A stretch of DNA of 64,000 nucleotides from contig NZ_CP027657.1 of the NCBI RefSeq assembly GCF_003008615.1, positions 3,658,001 through 3,722,000 on the forward strand, written 5' to 3'. This stretch comes from Pseudomonas mendocina (GTDB lineage: Bacteria > Pseudomonadota > Gammaproteobacteria > Pseudomonadales > Pseudomonadaceae). The stretch's first letter is position 1, and the number at the start of each line of letters is the position of its first letter. Both the position numbers and the translations under genes were made by a program. Positions 34,193-43,061 of the stretch are shown piece by piece. The notes beneath the pieces are model-generated. The model had not been told where the DNA came from and did not search any database. It saw nothing but the letters and a program-made list of their open reading frames with translations.

Positions 34193-34509
34193 TTCGCCGC
34201 CATCCGATTCTCAGTGTGCTGGCGCTGTTGCTGATTGTGCTGCTGGCCTGGGCCTGGCCGAACCGTGCGCACCTGGCCGCATTCCCCGACATCATCGGCG
34301 CCTACACGGCCAAGGAGTACTGCTCCTGCCGTTATGTCAGCGGCAATCCGGCGGCCTATTGCGAAGGCTATGTCGCGCAGTACGTACCGATCAGCAGCCT
34401 GCTCGACGACGAGAGTGCAAAGCGCGTGACTGCCAGCGGCCTCGGCCGTACCCACAGCGCCGCCTGGCTGGGTGAGCGGCAGGGTTGCCAACTGCTGCCG
34501 AACGAATGA
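34189..34509 (+). CDS. Small membrane-anchored cysteine-containing protein
   Basis: This is a 106-residue protein with one N-terminal hydrophobic segment (ILSVLALLLIVLLAWAW), an uncleaved anchor or signal. The periplasmic domain has four cysteines (EYCSCRYV, AAYCEGY, QGCQLLP) that probably form two disulfides. It overlaps the upstream serine hydrolase by ATGA, so the two are translationally coupled. It is probably a partner of the hydrolase; I do not recognise the family. It is sometimes labelled amidase by association, which the sequence does not support. Confidence 0.7.
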   Translation: MIRRHPILSVLALLLIVLLAWAWPNRAHLAAFPDIIGAYTAKEYCSCRYVSGNPAAYCEGYVAQYVPISSLLDDESAKRVTASGLGRTHSAAWLGERQGCQLLPNE

Positions 34510-34567
34510 AGCGTAGCCCGGATACCGTGCAAGCCATCACCGGATTGCATCCGGGTCATGGGGCTGC

Positions 34568-34619
34568 GTAGGGCGGGTGAAACCCGCCAGATCTCGGTGG
34601 CGGGTTGCACCCGCCCTAC
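34568..34619. repeat. TAGGGCGGGT-family hairpin repeat
   Basis: Outer arms GTAGGGCGGGTG and CACCCGCCCTAC are perfect complements, and internal GGGTGAAACCC and GGCGGGTTGCACCCGCC form further stems. A near copy is at 44531-44584. A GTAGCCCGGAT-type fragment precedes it at 34513-34555. The gap separates two plus-strand gene groups and could end the first transcript. Confidence 0.85.
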
Positions 34620-34733
34620 GGTTCACTGATTCGCGGCTGAAGCCGCCTGGCCTGGCCATTCTTGCACCGGACTTTGCAAGGCAGGCCATGGCGACTATCG
34701 TTGCGGCCTGGTCATGCCGTTATTCGAGCTCTC

Positions 34734-35291
34734 ATGCGCCGTTCGCTATTCGCCCTGCTGCTTGCCGTTGCCTTGCCCGTTCACGCCGACTGGTACCTGG
34801 ACAACGAGTCCTCGCGGCTGTCGTTCATCTCCACCCATTCCGGCAGTCAGTCGGAAGTACACCGTTTCCTCACCCTGCATGGGCAGATCGGCGGCGATGG
34901 CCGCGTTCGCCTACGCATCGATCTCGATTCGCTGAGTACCGGCATTGCCCTGCGCGCCATGCTGTTCGACACCGCGCGCCTGCCCGAGGCGCGCATCAGC
35001 GCCCAGGTCAACCTGCCCTTGCTCACCGATCTGGCGCCTGGCGCGCAGCTGGAACTGCGTCTGCCGCTGCAATTGACACTCAACGAACGTACGCGCGAGC
35101 TGGAGTCGGAGCTGCTGGTGACCCGCCTCGACGACCGCCGTTTTCAGGTGGTGACCCTGGCGCCGCTGGTGCCGCATGCCGAGGACTATGGTCTGGCCAG
35201 CGGCATCGAGGCATTGCGCAAGATTGCGGATCTGCCTGCCATCAGCCTGTCGGGGCCGGTTGGCGCCGTGCTGATCTTCACGGCGCGCTGA
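34734..35291 (+). CDS. YceI-family periplasmic protein
   Basis: This is a 185-residue protein with a signal peptide (MRRSLFALLLAVALPVHA) and a YceI-like lipocalin barrel (WYLDNESSRLSFISTHSG at the start, then RIDLDSLSTGIALRAMLFDT). YceI proteins bind isoprenoid-type lipids such as polyprenyl chains. The ATG at 34734 was chosen because the hydrophobic leader follows directly; the frame is open 72 bases further upstream but lacks a ribosome-binding site. It ends 7 bp before the cardiolipin synthase gene, so the two form an operon. Confidence 0.88.
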   Translation: MRRSLFALLLAVALPVHADWYLDNESSRLSFISTHSGSQSEVHRFLTLHGQIGGDGRVRLRIDLDSLSTGIALRAMLFDTARLPEARISAQVNLPLLTDLAPGAQLELRLPLQLTLNERTRELESELLVTRLDDRRFQVVTLAPLVPHAEDYGLASGIEALRKIADLPAISLSGPVGAVLIFTAR

Positions 35292-35298
35292 TCACCTG

Positions 35299-36447
35299 AT
35301 GCGCGGCACCATCTTTCCCTGGCGCGGGGGTAACCGCTTCGAGTTGTTGCTCGATGGGCAGGTGTTCTTCCCGCGCATGCTCGCCGCCATCGAGGCCGCC
35401 GAGCGTCAGGTCGAGATCGAGTTGTATCTGGTCGAGGACGGACACTGCAGCGAACGACTGATCGAGGTTCTGTGCCAGGCTGCCGCTCGTGGTGTGGTCG
35501 TGCGTGGGCTGTTCGACGCCTATGGCGCCGCCGGCCTCGGTGCGCCCCTGCGTGAGCGCTTGCAGGCTGCTGGCGTGCAACTGCGCTGGTACAACCCGGT
35601 GCGCTGGCGCCGTGGCATTCGCAACTTCCACCGCGACCACCGCAAGTTGCTGGTGGTGGACAGTCGCCTGGCTTATGTCGGCGGTACGGGTTCCACCGAC
35701 GAGTTCTGGTTGCCGGATGCTCCGATCAGTCCTTGGCATGAAGCCATGGTGGAGATCGAGGGGCCTTTGGTGGGTGACTGGCAGCAGTTGTTCGAGCATC
35801 AGTGGCGCGCGCGTTTTTCCTGGCGCCCTAGCCATCAACCGGCCCCTTTGACGCTACCCGAATGTCCACCCGTGGGCACTGGCCTGGGGCGTGTGGCTTA
35901 TGCCGACGCCGCGCAGCATCGCGACATCCTGCTGTCGCTGCTGCGTGCACTGCGGGGGGCCAAGCAGCGGGTCTGGCTGGCTACGCCGTATTTCCTGCCG
36001 ACCTGGAAGATCCGCCGCGCACTGCGCCGTGCGGCAGCACGCGGCGTCGAAGTTCGCCTGCTGCTGGCCGGACGCAACACCGATCACCCGCCGGTGCGGT
36101 TTGCCGGGCAGCGCTACTACCCCAGATTGCTCAAGGCCGGTGTGCGCATCTTCGAATACCAGCCGCGCTTTCTGCACCTGAAAATGGTGCTGGTGGACGA
36201 CTGGGTCAGCGTCGGTTCGTGCAACTTCGATCACTGGAACCTGCGCTTCAACCTCGACGCCAATGTCGAGGCACTCGATCCGGACTTCACCCGCGCAGTG
36301 GCGGCCAGCTTCGTCGAGGACTTCGACCTCAGCCGCGAGATCACCCTCAAGGATTGGCGCCAGCGTCCCTGGTGGCGCCGCGCGCAACAGCGCCTGTGGG
36401 GCTGGCTGGATCGCCTGGCGGTGAATCTGCTCGATCGGTGGCGCTGA
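35299..36447 (+). CDS. Cardiolipin synthase / phospholipase D family (ClsB-like)
   Basis: This is a 382-residue enzyme with two HKD domains: NFHRDHRKLLVVD (HxxHRKxxxxD) near residue 113 and LHLKMVLVDDWVSVGSCNFD (HxKxxxxD) near 294. It lacks N-terminal transmembrane helices, as in ClsB rather than ClsA. It should make cardiolipin from phosphatidylglycerol or join PG and PE at the inner membrane. The start lies close to the YceI stop and has only a weak ribosome-binding site, so translational coupling is likely. Confidence 0.92.
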   Translation: MRGTIFPWRGGNRFELLLDGQVFFPRMLAAIEAAERQVEIELYLVEDGHCSERLIEVLCQAAARGVVVRGLFDAYGAAGLGAPLRERLQAAGVQLRWYNPVRWRRGIRNFHRDHRKLLVVDSRLAYVGGTGSTDEFWLPDAPISPWHEAMVEIEGPLVGDWQQLFEHQWRARFSWRPSHQPAPLTLPECPPVGTGLGRVAYADAAQHRDILLSLLRALRGAKQRVWLATPYFLPTWKIRRALRRAAARGVEVRLLLAGRNTDHPPVRFAGQRYYPRLLKAGVRIFEYQPRFLHLKMVLVDDWVSVGSCNFDHWNLRFNLDANVEALDPDFTRAVAASFVEDFDLSREITLKDWRQRPWWRRAQQRLWGWLDRLAVNLLDRWR

Positions 36448-36453
36448 GCCGCG

Positions 36454-36738
36454 TCACCGAGTACTGAGGTTGCGGCCGAACAGGCTGAAGAAAAGCAGGT
36501 GCAGAGGCAGTGGCACCAGTAGCCATAGGTACGGGTAAGCGTCGCTCAGCCACAACTGGTACAGCGCAAGTGGGTGGGTCAGCACCAACCCCCACCAGGT
36601 GAGCGTAGCCAGGCGGCTGCGCCCGGTATTGGCGTGCTCGCGACGATAGTTGAGCAAGCCGAACGAGCCGGGCAAAAGGGCGAAGACCATACCCGTGCCC
36701 AGGCCCACTGTGGCGAAGAGTTTCAGCAGTATTTCCAT
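36454..36738 (-). CDS. Small multipass membrane protein
   Basis: This is a 94-residue protein with three hydrophobic segments (LFATVGLGTGMVFALLPGSFG, TWWGLVLTHPLALYQLWL, PYLWLLVPLPLHLLFFSLFG). I do not recognise the family. It is convergent with the cardiolipin synthase gene, 6 bp from its stop. AGGAG and AAAGG stretches precede the start. Confidence 0.65.
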   Translation of the reverse strand: MEILLKLFATVGLGTGMVFALLPGSFGLLNYRREHANTGRSRLATLTWWGLVLTHPLALYQLWLSDAYPYLWLLVPLPLHLLFFSLFGRNLSTR

Positions 36739-36979
36739 GACCTTTGTCGCTCCTGTGTTGGGCAGCTGCGCAGCATGCCTGCAGGGCGACGCCTAGGAAA
36801 GTTCCCCATCCCCCTGATGATCCGTCATTCAGCAAGCCGAGGTCGGCCTGTGCGCGCCCGCGCCAGGGCGGCGTTCATCCTTTCGGGCGACAGATGAAAT
36901 CCCTCCTTGGTGCGCTTATCCGGGCTGTGGTCGCTGCGTAGGGTTCCCTGCAGTTGTACCCCTACATCAGGAGACCCGC

Positions 36980-38773
36980 ATGACAAGAACAACAGGGCCC
37001 GGACTATTCCAGCCGCACACCTTGGCTTTGGCCGTCGCCGTCGGTTTCGCCGCTCCGGCGCAGGCCGTCAATTTCAATATCGGTGAGATCGAAGGGCAGT
37101 TCGACAGCTCGCTGTCGGTCGGCGCCAGCTGGTCGATGCGCAGTCCGGATCGCGATCTGATCGGCCCCAACAACGGTGGCCAGGGCCAGGCGCAGACCGG
37201 TGACGATGGTCGCCTGAACTTCAAGAAGGGCGAGACCTTCTCGAAGATCTTCAAGGGCATCCACGATCTCGAACTGCGTTATCGCGACACCGGCGTCTTC
37301 GTTCGCGGCAAGTACTGGTACGACTTCGAGCTGAAGGACGAGAGCCGCCTGTTCAAGGACATCGACGACCACAACCGCAAGGAGGGCGCCAAGGCCTCCG
37401 GGGCGGAAATCCTCGATGCCTTCCTCTATCACAACTACGCCATCGGCGATCTGCCCGGTACCGTGCGGGTCGGCAAGCAGGTGGTGAGCTGGGGTGAGAG
37501 CACTTTCATTGGCAACAGCATCAACTCGATCAACCCCATCGACGTGGCCGCCTTCCGTCGCCCCGGCGCGGAGATCAAGGAAGGGCTGATTCCGGTGAAC
37601 ATGCTCTACCTGTCGCAGAGCCTCAGCGACCGCCTGAGCATGGAGGCTTTCTACCAATTGGAGTGGGATCAGACCATCCTCGACAACTGCGGCACCTTCT
37701 TCTCCACTGCCGATGTGGCCGCCGATGGCTGCGACAATGGCTATCACATCGGTTCGCCGGCCATCGCGCCGTTGCAGCCAGTCGCCGCCGCGTTTGGCCA
37801 GGGTTTCCAGGTCGACAGCGAAGGGGTGATCCTGCCGCGCGCCGGTGATCGTGATGCGCGTGACAGCGGCCAGTGGGGCCTGGCCCTGCGCTGGCTGGGG
37901 GACGAGACCGAGTACGGCCTGTACTTCATGAACTATCACAGCCGCACGCCCATCGTCAGCACGCAGAATGCCGGCCTGGCGACCCTGGCTGCGTTGCCGG
38001 GGATCATCGGCACCGCCGAGGGCATCGCCCCAGGTAGCGGCGCGGGGTTGGCACAGAGCGTGATGCTCGGTAATGGGCGCTACTACCTCGAATACCCCGA
38101 GGACATCCGTCTGTACGGCCTGAGCTTCTCCACCACCTTGCCCACCGGCACCGCCTGGGCGGGGGAACTCAGCTACCGGCCGAACCTGCCGCTGCAGATC
38201 AACACCACCGACATGACCCTGAGCCTGCTCAACCCCATCGCCCCCGGCACTGCGCCGGTCTCGGCAGGGCCGGGCCAGGACAACGTCGGTTATCGGCGCA
38301 AGGAAGTCACTCAGGTGCAGACCACCTTCACCCATTTCTTCGATCAGGTGATGGGCGCAGGGCGCTTCACTTTGGTGGGCGAGATCGGCATGGCCCATGT
38401 CGGTGGGCTGGAGAGCCGTGAAGACCTGCGTTATGGCCGCGATTCGCTGTTCGGCGCCTATGGCTTCCGCGGCGATACCAATGGCTTCGTCACCAGCACT
38501 TCCTGGGGTTACCGCGTGCGCGGCATCTGGGAGTACAGCAACGTGTTCGCCGGGGTGAACCTCAAGCCGAACATCTCCTGGTCGCACGACGTCGACGGCT
38601 ACGGCCCCAACGGCCTGTTCAACGAGGGGGCCAAGGCCGTGAGCTTCGGTATCGACGCCGACTACCGCAATACCTACACCGCCAGCCTGTCGTACACCGA
38701 CTTCTTCGGCGGCGATTACAACGTCGCGGTCGACCGCGACTTCCTGGCGCTCAGCTTCGGCGTGAGCTTCTAG
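36980..38773 (+). CDS. DUF1302 outer-membrane barrel protein
   Basis: This is a 597-residue protein with a signal peptide (LALAVAVGFAAPAQA). The DUF1302 body is rich in aromatic beta-strands (ELRYRDTGVFVRGKYWYDFEL, RVGKQVVSWGESTFIGNS). The protein ends in phenylalanine (ALSFGVSF), the usual signal for outer-membrane barrel insertion. AGGAG lies 6 bases before the ATG. It is always paired with DUF1329 in pseudomonads and is linked to uptake or handling of hydrophobic, ester- or sterol-like compounds. P. aeruginosa PA3923 is the recalled counterpart. Confidence 0.92.
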   Translation: MTRTTGPGLFQPHTLALAVAVGFAAPAQAVNFNIGEIEGQFDSSLSVGASWSMRSPDRDLIGPNNGGQGQAQTGDDGRLNFKKGETFSKIFKGIHDLELRYRDTGVFVRGKYWYDFELKDESRLFKDIDDHNRKEGAKASGAEILDAFLYHNYAIGDLPGTVRVGKQVVSWGESTFIGNSINSINPIDVAAFRRPGAEIKEGLIPVNMLYLSQSLSDRLSMEAFYQLEWDQTILDNCGTFFSTADVAADGCDNGYHIGSPAIAPLQPVAAAFGQGFQVDSEGVILPRAGDRDARDSGQWGLALRWLGDETEYGLYFMNYHSRTPIVSTQNAGLATLAALPGIIGTAEGIAPGSGAGLAQSVMLGNGRYYLEYPEDIRLYGLSFSTTLPTGTAWAGELSYRPNLPLQINTTDMTLSLLNPIAPGTAPVSAGPGQDNVGYRRKEVTQVQTTFTHFFDQVMGAGRFTLVGEIGMAHVGGLESREDLRYGRDSLFGAYGFRGDTNGFVTSTSWGYRVRGIWEYSNVFAGVNLKPNISWSHDVDGYGPNGLFNEGAKAVSFGIDADYRNTYTASLSYTDFFGGDYNVAVDRDFLALSFGVSF

Positions 38774-38800
38774 GCCATCAGGATCAGTTGAGGAATGCAG

Positions 38801-40168
38801 ATGAATACAACCCTGAAGATGCTCGGCGCACTGTCCCTGAGCCTGTTGGCCAGCGGTGTGCTGGCCGCAGTCAGCGAGCAGGAGGCGGCCAAGCTCGGCA
38901 CCAGCCTGACCCCGTTGGGCGGCGAGATGGCTGGCAACGCGGCCGGTACCATCCCCGCCTGGACGGGCGGTATGGCCAGCGATGCCGGGCAGGTCGATGC
39001 GCGCGGTTTTCTCAGTGACCCCTTTGCTGGCGAACAACCGCTGTTCACCATCACCGCGCAGAACCTGGAGCAGTACCGCGAGCAGTTGTCGGCGGGGCAA
39101 CTGGCGATGTTCGCCCGCTACCCGGAAACCTACCGCATGCCGGTGTACCCGACGCACCGCAGCACGGCGGTGCCGGATGCGATCAATGCCGCAGCCAAGA
39201 CCAGCGCGTTGAAAACCGGGCTGCGCGATGGCGGCAACGGCCTGACCGGTTTCACCGACAGCCGCTATTACGCCTTCCCGATTCCGCAGAACGGCCTGGA
39301 GGTGGTGTGGAACCACATCACCCGTTATCGCGGTGGCAACCTCAAGCGCAGCATCGTGCAGGCTTCGCCGCAGGCCAACGGCGCCTACACCCTGGTGCAC
39401 TTCGAGGATGAAGTGGCGTTCCCGGAGAACATCCCCGACGTCGATCCAGGCAAGGCGGAAAACGCGCTGCTGTTCTTCAAGCAGCGGGTCACCGCTCCCG
39501 CGCGTCTGGCCGGTAACGTGCTGCTGGTGCACGACTCGCTCGATCAGGTCGCCGAGCCGCGCATGGCCTGGCTGTACAACGCCGGCCAGCGTCGTGTGCG
39601 GCGGGCGCCACAGGTGGCTTACGACGGCCCCGGTACCGCGTCGGACGGCCTGCGTACCTCGGACAACTTCGACATGTTCAACGGTGCGCCGGATCGCTAC
39701 GACTGGAAGCTGGTGGGCAAGCGCGAACTGTTCATCCCCTACAACAACTATCGTCTGGCGCTGCCGAGCGTGAAATACGCCGACATCCTCAAGGCCGGGC
39801 ATATCAATCAGGATCTGACTCGCTATGAGTTGCACCGCGTGTGGGAAGTGGAGGCGACGCTGAAGTCCGGCGAGCGCAACATCTACGCCAAGCGCCGCTT
39901 CTATGTCGACGAGGACTCCTGGCAGATCGCCCTGTCCGAGCACTACGACGGTCGTGGTCAGCTCTGGCGTGTCGGCGAGGCGATGTTGCTGCAGCACTAT
40001 GCGCAGAAGATTCCGGTCTACGCTCTGGAAGCGCTGTACGACGTCATCGCTGGTCGCTACGTCGCGGTCGGCATGGCCAACGAGGAGAAGATGTCGATTC
40101 AGTACGGCACCCAGGCCTCGGCCAAGGACTTCACTCCGGCAGCCCTGCGTAACGCCGGCGTGCGCTGA
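38801..40168 (+). CDS. DUF1329 periplasmic/outer-membrane-associated protein
   Basis: This is a 455-residue protein with a signal peptide (MLGALSLSLLASGVLA). The body matches the DUF1329 LolA/LppX-like lipid-binding fold: GTSLTPLGGEMAGNAAGTIP, YAFPIPQNGLEVVWNHITRY, and VRRAPQVAYDGPGTASDGLR. It probably carries hydrophobic ligands across the periplasm with its DUF1302 partner. GAGGA favours the second of two nearby ATGs. It is the second gene of the operon and is followed by a good terminator. Confidence 0.92.
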   Translation: MNTTLKMLGALSLSLLASGVLAAVSEQEAAKLGTSLTPLGGEMAGNAAGTIPAWTGGMASDAGQVDARGFLSDPFAGEQPLFTITAQNLEQYREQLSAGQLAMFARYPETYRMPVYPTHRSTAVPDAINAAAKTSALKTGLRDGGNGLTGFTDSRYYAFPIPQNGLEVVWNHITRYRGGNLKRSIVQASPQANGAYTLVHFEDEVAFPENIPDVDPGKAENALLFFKQRVTAPARLAGNVLLVHDSLDQVAEPRMAWLYNAGQRRVRRAPQVAYDGPGTASDGLRTSDNFDMFNGAPDRYDWKLVGKRELFIPYNNYRLALPSVKYADILKAGHINQDLTRYELHRVWEVEATLKSGERNIYAKRRFYVDEDSWQIALSEHYDGRGQLWRVGEAMLLQHYAQKIPVYALEALYDVIAGRYVAVGMANEEKMSIQYGTQASAKDFTPAALRNAGVR

Positions 40169-40186
40169 ACCCGGCACGTTCGAACG

Positions 40187-40220
40187 AAGCCGGTGCCGCC
40201 CTGTGCTGCACCGGCTTTTT
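40187..40220 (+). terminator. Intrinsic terminator of DUF1302-DUF1329 operon
   Basis: AAGCCGGTGC and GCACCGGCTT form a perfect 10-bp stem with an 11-base loop, followed by a TTTT tract. It begins 18 bp after the DUF1329 stop. Confidence 0.9.
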
Positions 40221-40337
40221 GCTGCGTGCCGGTCTCGCGTGAATCTCGCGCCATAAGCGACAAGGGGTGGTCGTGAGAGGTGAGCGGGGTACCATCACCG
40301 GGTGGTTCAACAATGACAAGCAGAGAGAACCGCTGCC

Positions 40338-42944
40338 ATGCCGACCCTCGCCATCGCCCGCCCAAGCGCGGTGCCGCTACAACCTGCCGATTTGCCACGG
40401 CTGCCGCCATGCGTGGTTTCCCGTCCTGCATTGCTGCAGCGTCTGCTCGCCAGCGAAGCGCGCCTGCTCCTGCTGTGTGCGCCTGCCGGTACCGGCAAGA
40501 GCGTGCTGCTCGGCCAGTGCGCACGCCACACGCCGACGGCCGTCGAACGGGTATGGCTCGACCTCGGTGGCCGTAGCCTGACGCCGGCACAGCTGTGCAA
40601 GCGACTGGCCGCCGCCCTGCAGGTGCCAATGGAGGAGGCCAGCGAAGCAGCATTGCTCGATCTGCTGCACGCGCGTGCGGGACGCCTGTGGGTGTTCATC
40701 GACGATTACCCGCGTCAGGCCGACGATGCGCTCGATACCTGCCTCGACCGGCTGTTCGCTGCGGCGCCACAGCAGGTCACCTGGTGGGTCGCCAGCCGCC
40801 GTGCACCGGCCTGGAACCTGCCACGGTTGTTGCTGCAGGGCGATCTGCTGGAACTCAAGGGGGAGGAGCTGGCGCTGGACGACACGGCGCTGAGCGAGTT
40901 GCTGGTGGCGCTGCAAGTGAGCCTTGCCGAGGACTGTCGGCAGACGCTGCTGCAACGCAGCGAAGGCTGGCTGGCGGCGATCCGACTTTTGCTGCTCGAT
41001 GCCGACGAGGATGCGCTGCGTCAGCGTCTGCAGGATGGCTGCCCGGTGCTGCGCGATTACGTACAGCGCGAGGTGCTGCTCGATCTGGACGAGGAGCTGC
41101 GCGGCGATCTGCATGCCTTGGCCTTGCTGCCGCGTTTTTCCCTGTCGCTCTGCGAGCACCTGCTCGAAGGCCGCGGCAGTGAGCTGCTGGCCGAACTGCA
41201 GCGGCGCCAGCTGTTCGTGCGCAGCCTCGACAGCAGCGGCACCTGGTTTCGCCTGTGGCGGCCGCTGGCCGAAGTGTTGCGGCGCTTGCCAGGCGCTCCG
41301 CTGCCAGCCTCGATTCATATACGCGCCTGCCAGTGGTTCGCTCAGCACGGCGATATTCGCGAAGCCGTCGAACATGCCTTGCAGGCTGGGCAGGTCGAGG
41401 TCGCAGTCAACTATCTGCAGCGCTTCAGTCAGGAGCAGTTGCTGCAGGGGCATTCGGTGGCGCAACTGCTGCAGTGGCGCGAAGAGTTGCCGGATTGGCT
41501 GTTTGCCAGTTCGCCACGGCTGATCGTGTTGCAGGCCTGGGCGCTGATCATCTGCGCCCGTTTCGACGAAGCCAGCGCCTGCATCAAGGGGCTGGCGCAT
41601 TTCATGCCGCAACCCGATGAACGCCGCCAGCGCAAACTGGTCGCTCATTGGCAGGCGTTGATGGGGGTACTGGCCCGGCAATGCGGACGGCGCGATGCGC
41701 GGATGCACTGTCAGGAAGCCCTGCAGATGCTGGACGAGGGCAGTTGGTCGCAGCGCGTGCTCTGCTACCAGGCGCTGGCCCAGCAGCACATGGCCGAGCA
41801 TGCCCTGGAGCAGGCCAAACAGGCGCTGGATCAGGGCCTGCGCCTGGCACGGCTGCACGGCAGCCTGATCTTCGAAGCGCTGCTCAATACCGATCACTGT
41901 CTGCTGTTGCAGATGCGTGGCGAGGCCGGACGCGCGGCCGAGTTGGCCGAGCAGTCCCTGGCGCTGCTGCGCGAGCGCTTCAGTCACAGCCCGGTGGTCG
42001 CCCGCCTGCTGCTGGTACGGGCCAGCCTGCTGGCGCGTCAGGGCCTGGATGAAGCGGCGCAGCAGGCATATCGCCTGGGGCTGCAGGAAGCCGAGCATTG
42101 CGAGGATGCCTACATCATCTCTGGCTATCTCGGCCTGCTGGAGCTGGCGGAGAGCCGTGGCGATCTCGACGAGGCGCATCAGTGGTTGCAGCAGGCCGAG
42201 CGGGTGATGCAGTGGTCGCACGTGCCGGAAGTGCGTTATCGCTGTGTGCTGCAGTTGCAGGCAGGGCGGCTGTTGCTGCGTCAGGGCCAGACCGGGCGCG
42301 CGCGTGAGTTGTTCGCCCAGACGCTGCAGCAGTTGCAGCAACGCCAGCAGTTGGCGCCGTCGGAGTTCTATGACCTGCTGCCGCGCCTGCGTCGCTATCT
42401 GGCGATCAGCGATCTGTTGCTCGGCCACCACACTGCCGCCGAGCATGCATTGCGCCTGTTGCTGGATGAGTGCCAGCTTGCCGGGCACCGTAGCCTGGCC
42501 TGCGAATGTCGGGTCAGCCTGGCCGAGGCGCTGCTCGTGCAAGGTCAGCAGGAGCAGGCCGACAGCCTGTTGCAGCAGGCGCTTGGCGAGGCGCGGCAGT
42601 TGCGCCTGCTACGGCCGTTACAGGAGCTGCAACAGCGTCAGGCGCAGTGGCTGGAGTGCCTGTTGCCGAGTGAGGCAGGACAGAGCCTGCATCAGCGCTT
42701 GTTCGAGCCGGCGCCTGCGCTGGGGGAGCCAGCCAGTGCCGGTACCGCCTTGCTCAGCTCGCGCGAGCTGGCGGTGTTGCAACTGATCGCGCAGGGTTAT
42801 TCCAACCAGGAAATCGCCGACCGCCTGTTCATCTCGCTGCACACGGTCAAGACCCATGCGCGGCGCATCAACGTCAAGTTGGGGGTGCAGAGGCGCACTC
42901 AAGCGGTAGCCATGGCCAAGGCGCAGGGGTTGATGGGGGATTGA
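40338..42944 (+). CDS. MalT-like LuxR-family ATP-binding regulator
   Basis: This is an 868-residue STAND-type activator. The Walker A motif is CAPAGTGKSVLLGQ (about residues 52-65) and the Walker B-like motif is LWVFIDDYPR. A long helical TPR-like middle region (about 400-780) follows. The C-terminal LuxR helix-turn-helix is at 800-860: LSSRELAVLQLIAQGYSNQEI, then FISLHTVKTHARRIN. It sits just after the DUF1302-DUF1329 operon; the same three-gene layout (PA3921-PA3923) is recalled in P. aeruginosa, so that operon is its likely target. The ligand is unknown. Confidence 0.92.
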   Translation: MPTLAIARPSAVPLQPADLPRLPPCVVSRPALLQRLLASEARLLLLCAPAGTGKSVLLGQCARHTPTAVERVWLDLGGRSLTPAQLCKRLAAALQVPMEEASEAALLDLLHARAGRLWVFIDDYPRQADDALDTCLDRLFAAAPQQVTWWVASRRAPAWNLPRLLLQGDLLELKGEELALDDTALSELLVALQVSLAEDCRQTLLQRSEGWLAAIRLLLLDADEDALRQRLQDGCPVLRDYVQREVLLDLDEELRGDLHALALLPRFSLSLCEHLLEGRGSELLAELQRRQLFVRSLDSSGTWFRLWRPLAEVLRRLPGAPLPASIHIRACQWFAQHGDIREAVEHALQAGQVEVAVNYLQRFSQEQLLQGHSVAQLLQWREELPDWLFASSPRLIVLQAWALIICARFDEASACIKGLAHFMPQPDERRQRKLVAHWQALMGVLARQCGRRDARMHCQEALQMLDEGSWSQRVLCYQALAQQHMAEHALEQAKQALDQGLRLARLHGSLIFEALLNTDHCLLLQMRGEAGRAAELAEQSLALLRERFSHSPVVARLLLVRASLLARQGLDEAAQQAYRLGLQEAEHCEDAYIISGYLGLLELAESRGDLDEAHQWLQQAERVMQWSHVPEVRYRCVLQLQAGRLLLRQGQTGRARELFAQTLQQLQQRQQLAPSEFYDLLPRLRRYLAISDLLLGHHTAAEHALRLLLDECQLAGHRSLACECRVSLAEALLVQGQQEQADSLLQQALGEARQLRLLRPLQELQQRQAQWLECLLPSEAGQSLHQRLFEPAPALGEPASAGTALLSSRELAVLQLIAQGYSNQEIADRLFISLHTVKTHARRINVKLGVQRRTQAVAMAKAQGLMGD

Positions 42945-43010
42945 GCGGGTTATGTCCGTATCGGGCGCGGCATCCTTTTGCAGGCAGAACCGTGCGGATG
43001 GGCAGGGCTG

Positions 43011-43044
43011 GTGGGCTGAAGCCCACCCTACGGGAGGGTGGGCT
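43011..43044. repeat. Overlapping GTGGGCT/AGCCCAC hairpins
   Basis: GTGGGCT-GA-AGCCCAC (43011-43026) overlaps AGCCCACCCT-ACGGG-AGGGTGGGCT (43020-43044), giving alternative stems. It lies between convergent LuxR and atoE genes and may serve as a bidirectional terminator. Confidence 0.75.
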
Positions 43045-43061
43045 GTCGAGAGCGGTGCAGG

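Noticed and set aside
37004..40177. A 1057-codon minus-strand open frame opposite DUF1302-DUF1329.
   Set aside because: It is a shadow of the high-GC plus-strand genes, which have signal peptides, ribosome-binding sites and family matches.
40377..42542. A 721-codon minus-strand open frame opposite the LuxR gene.
   Set aside because: It is glutamine-rich shadow translation of Leu/Gln codons on the real strand, with no domain recognised.
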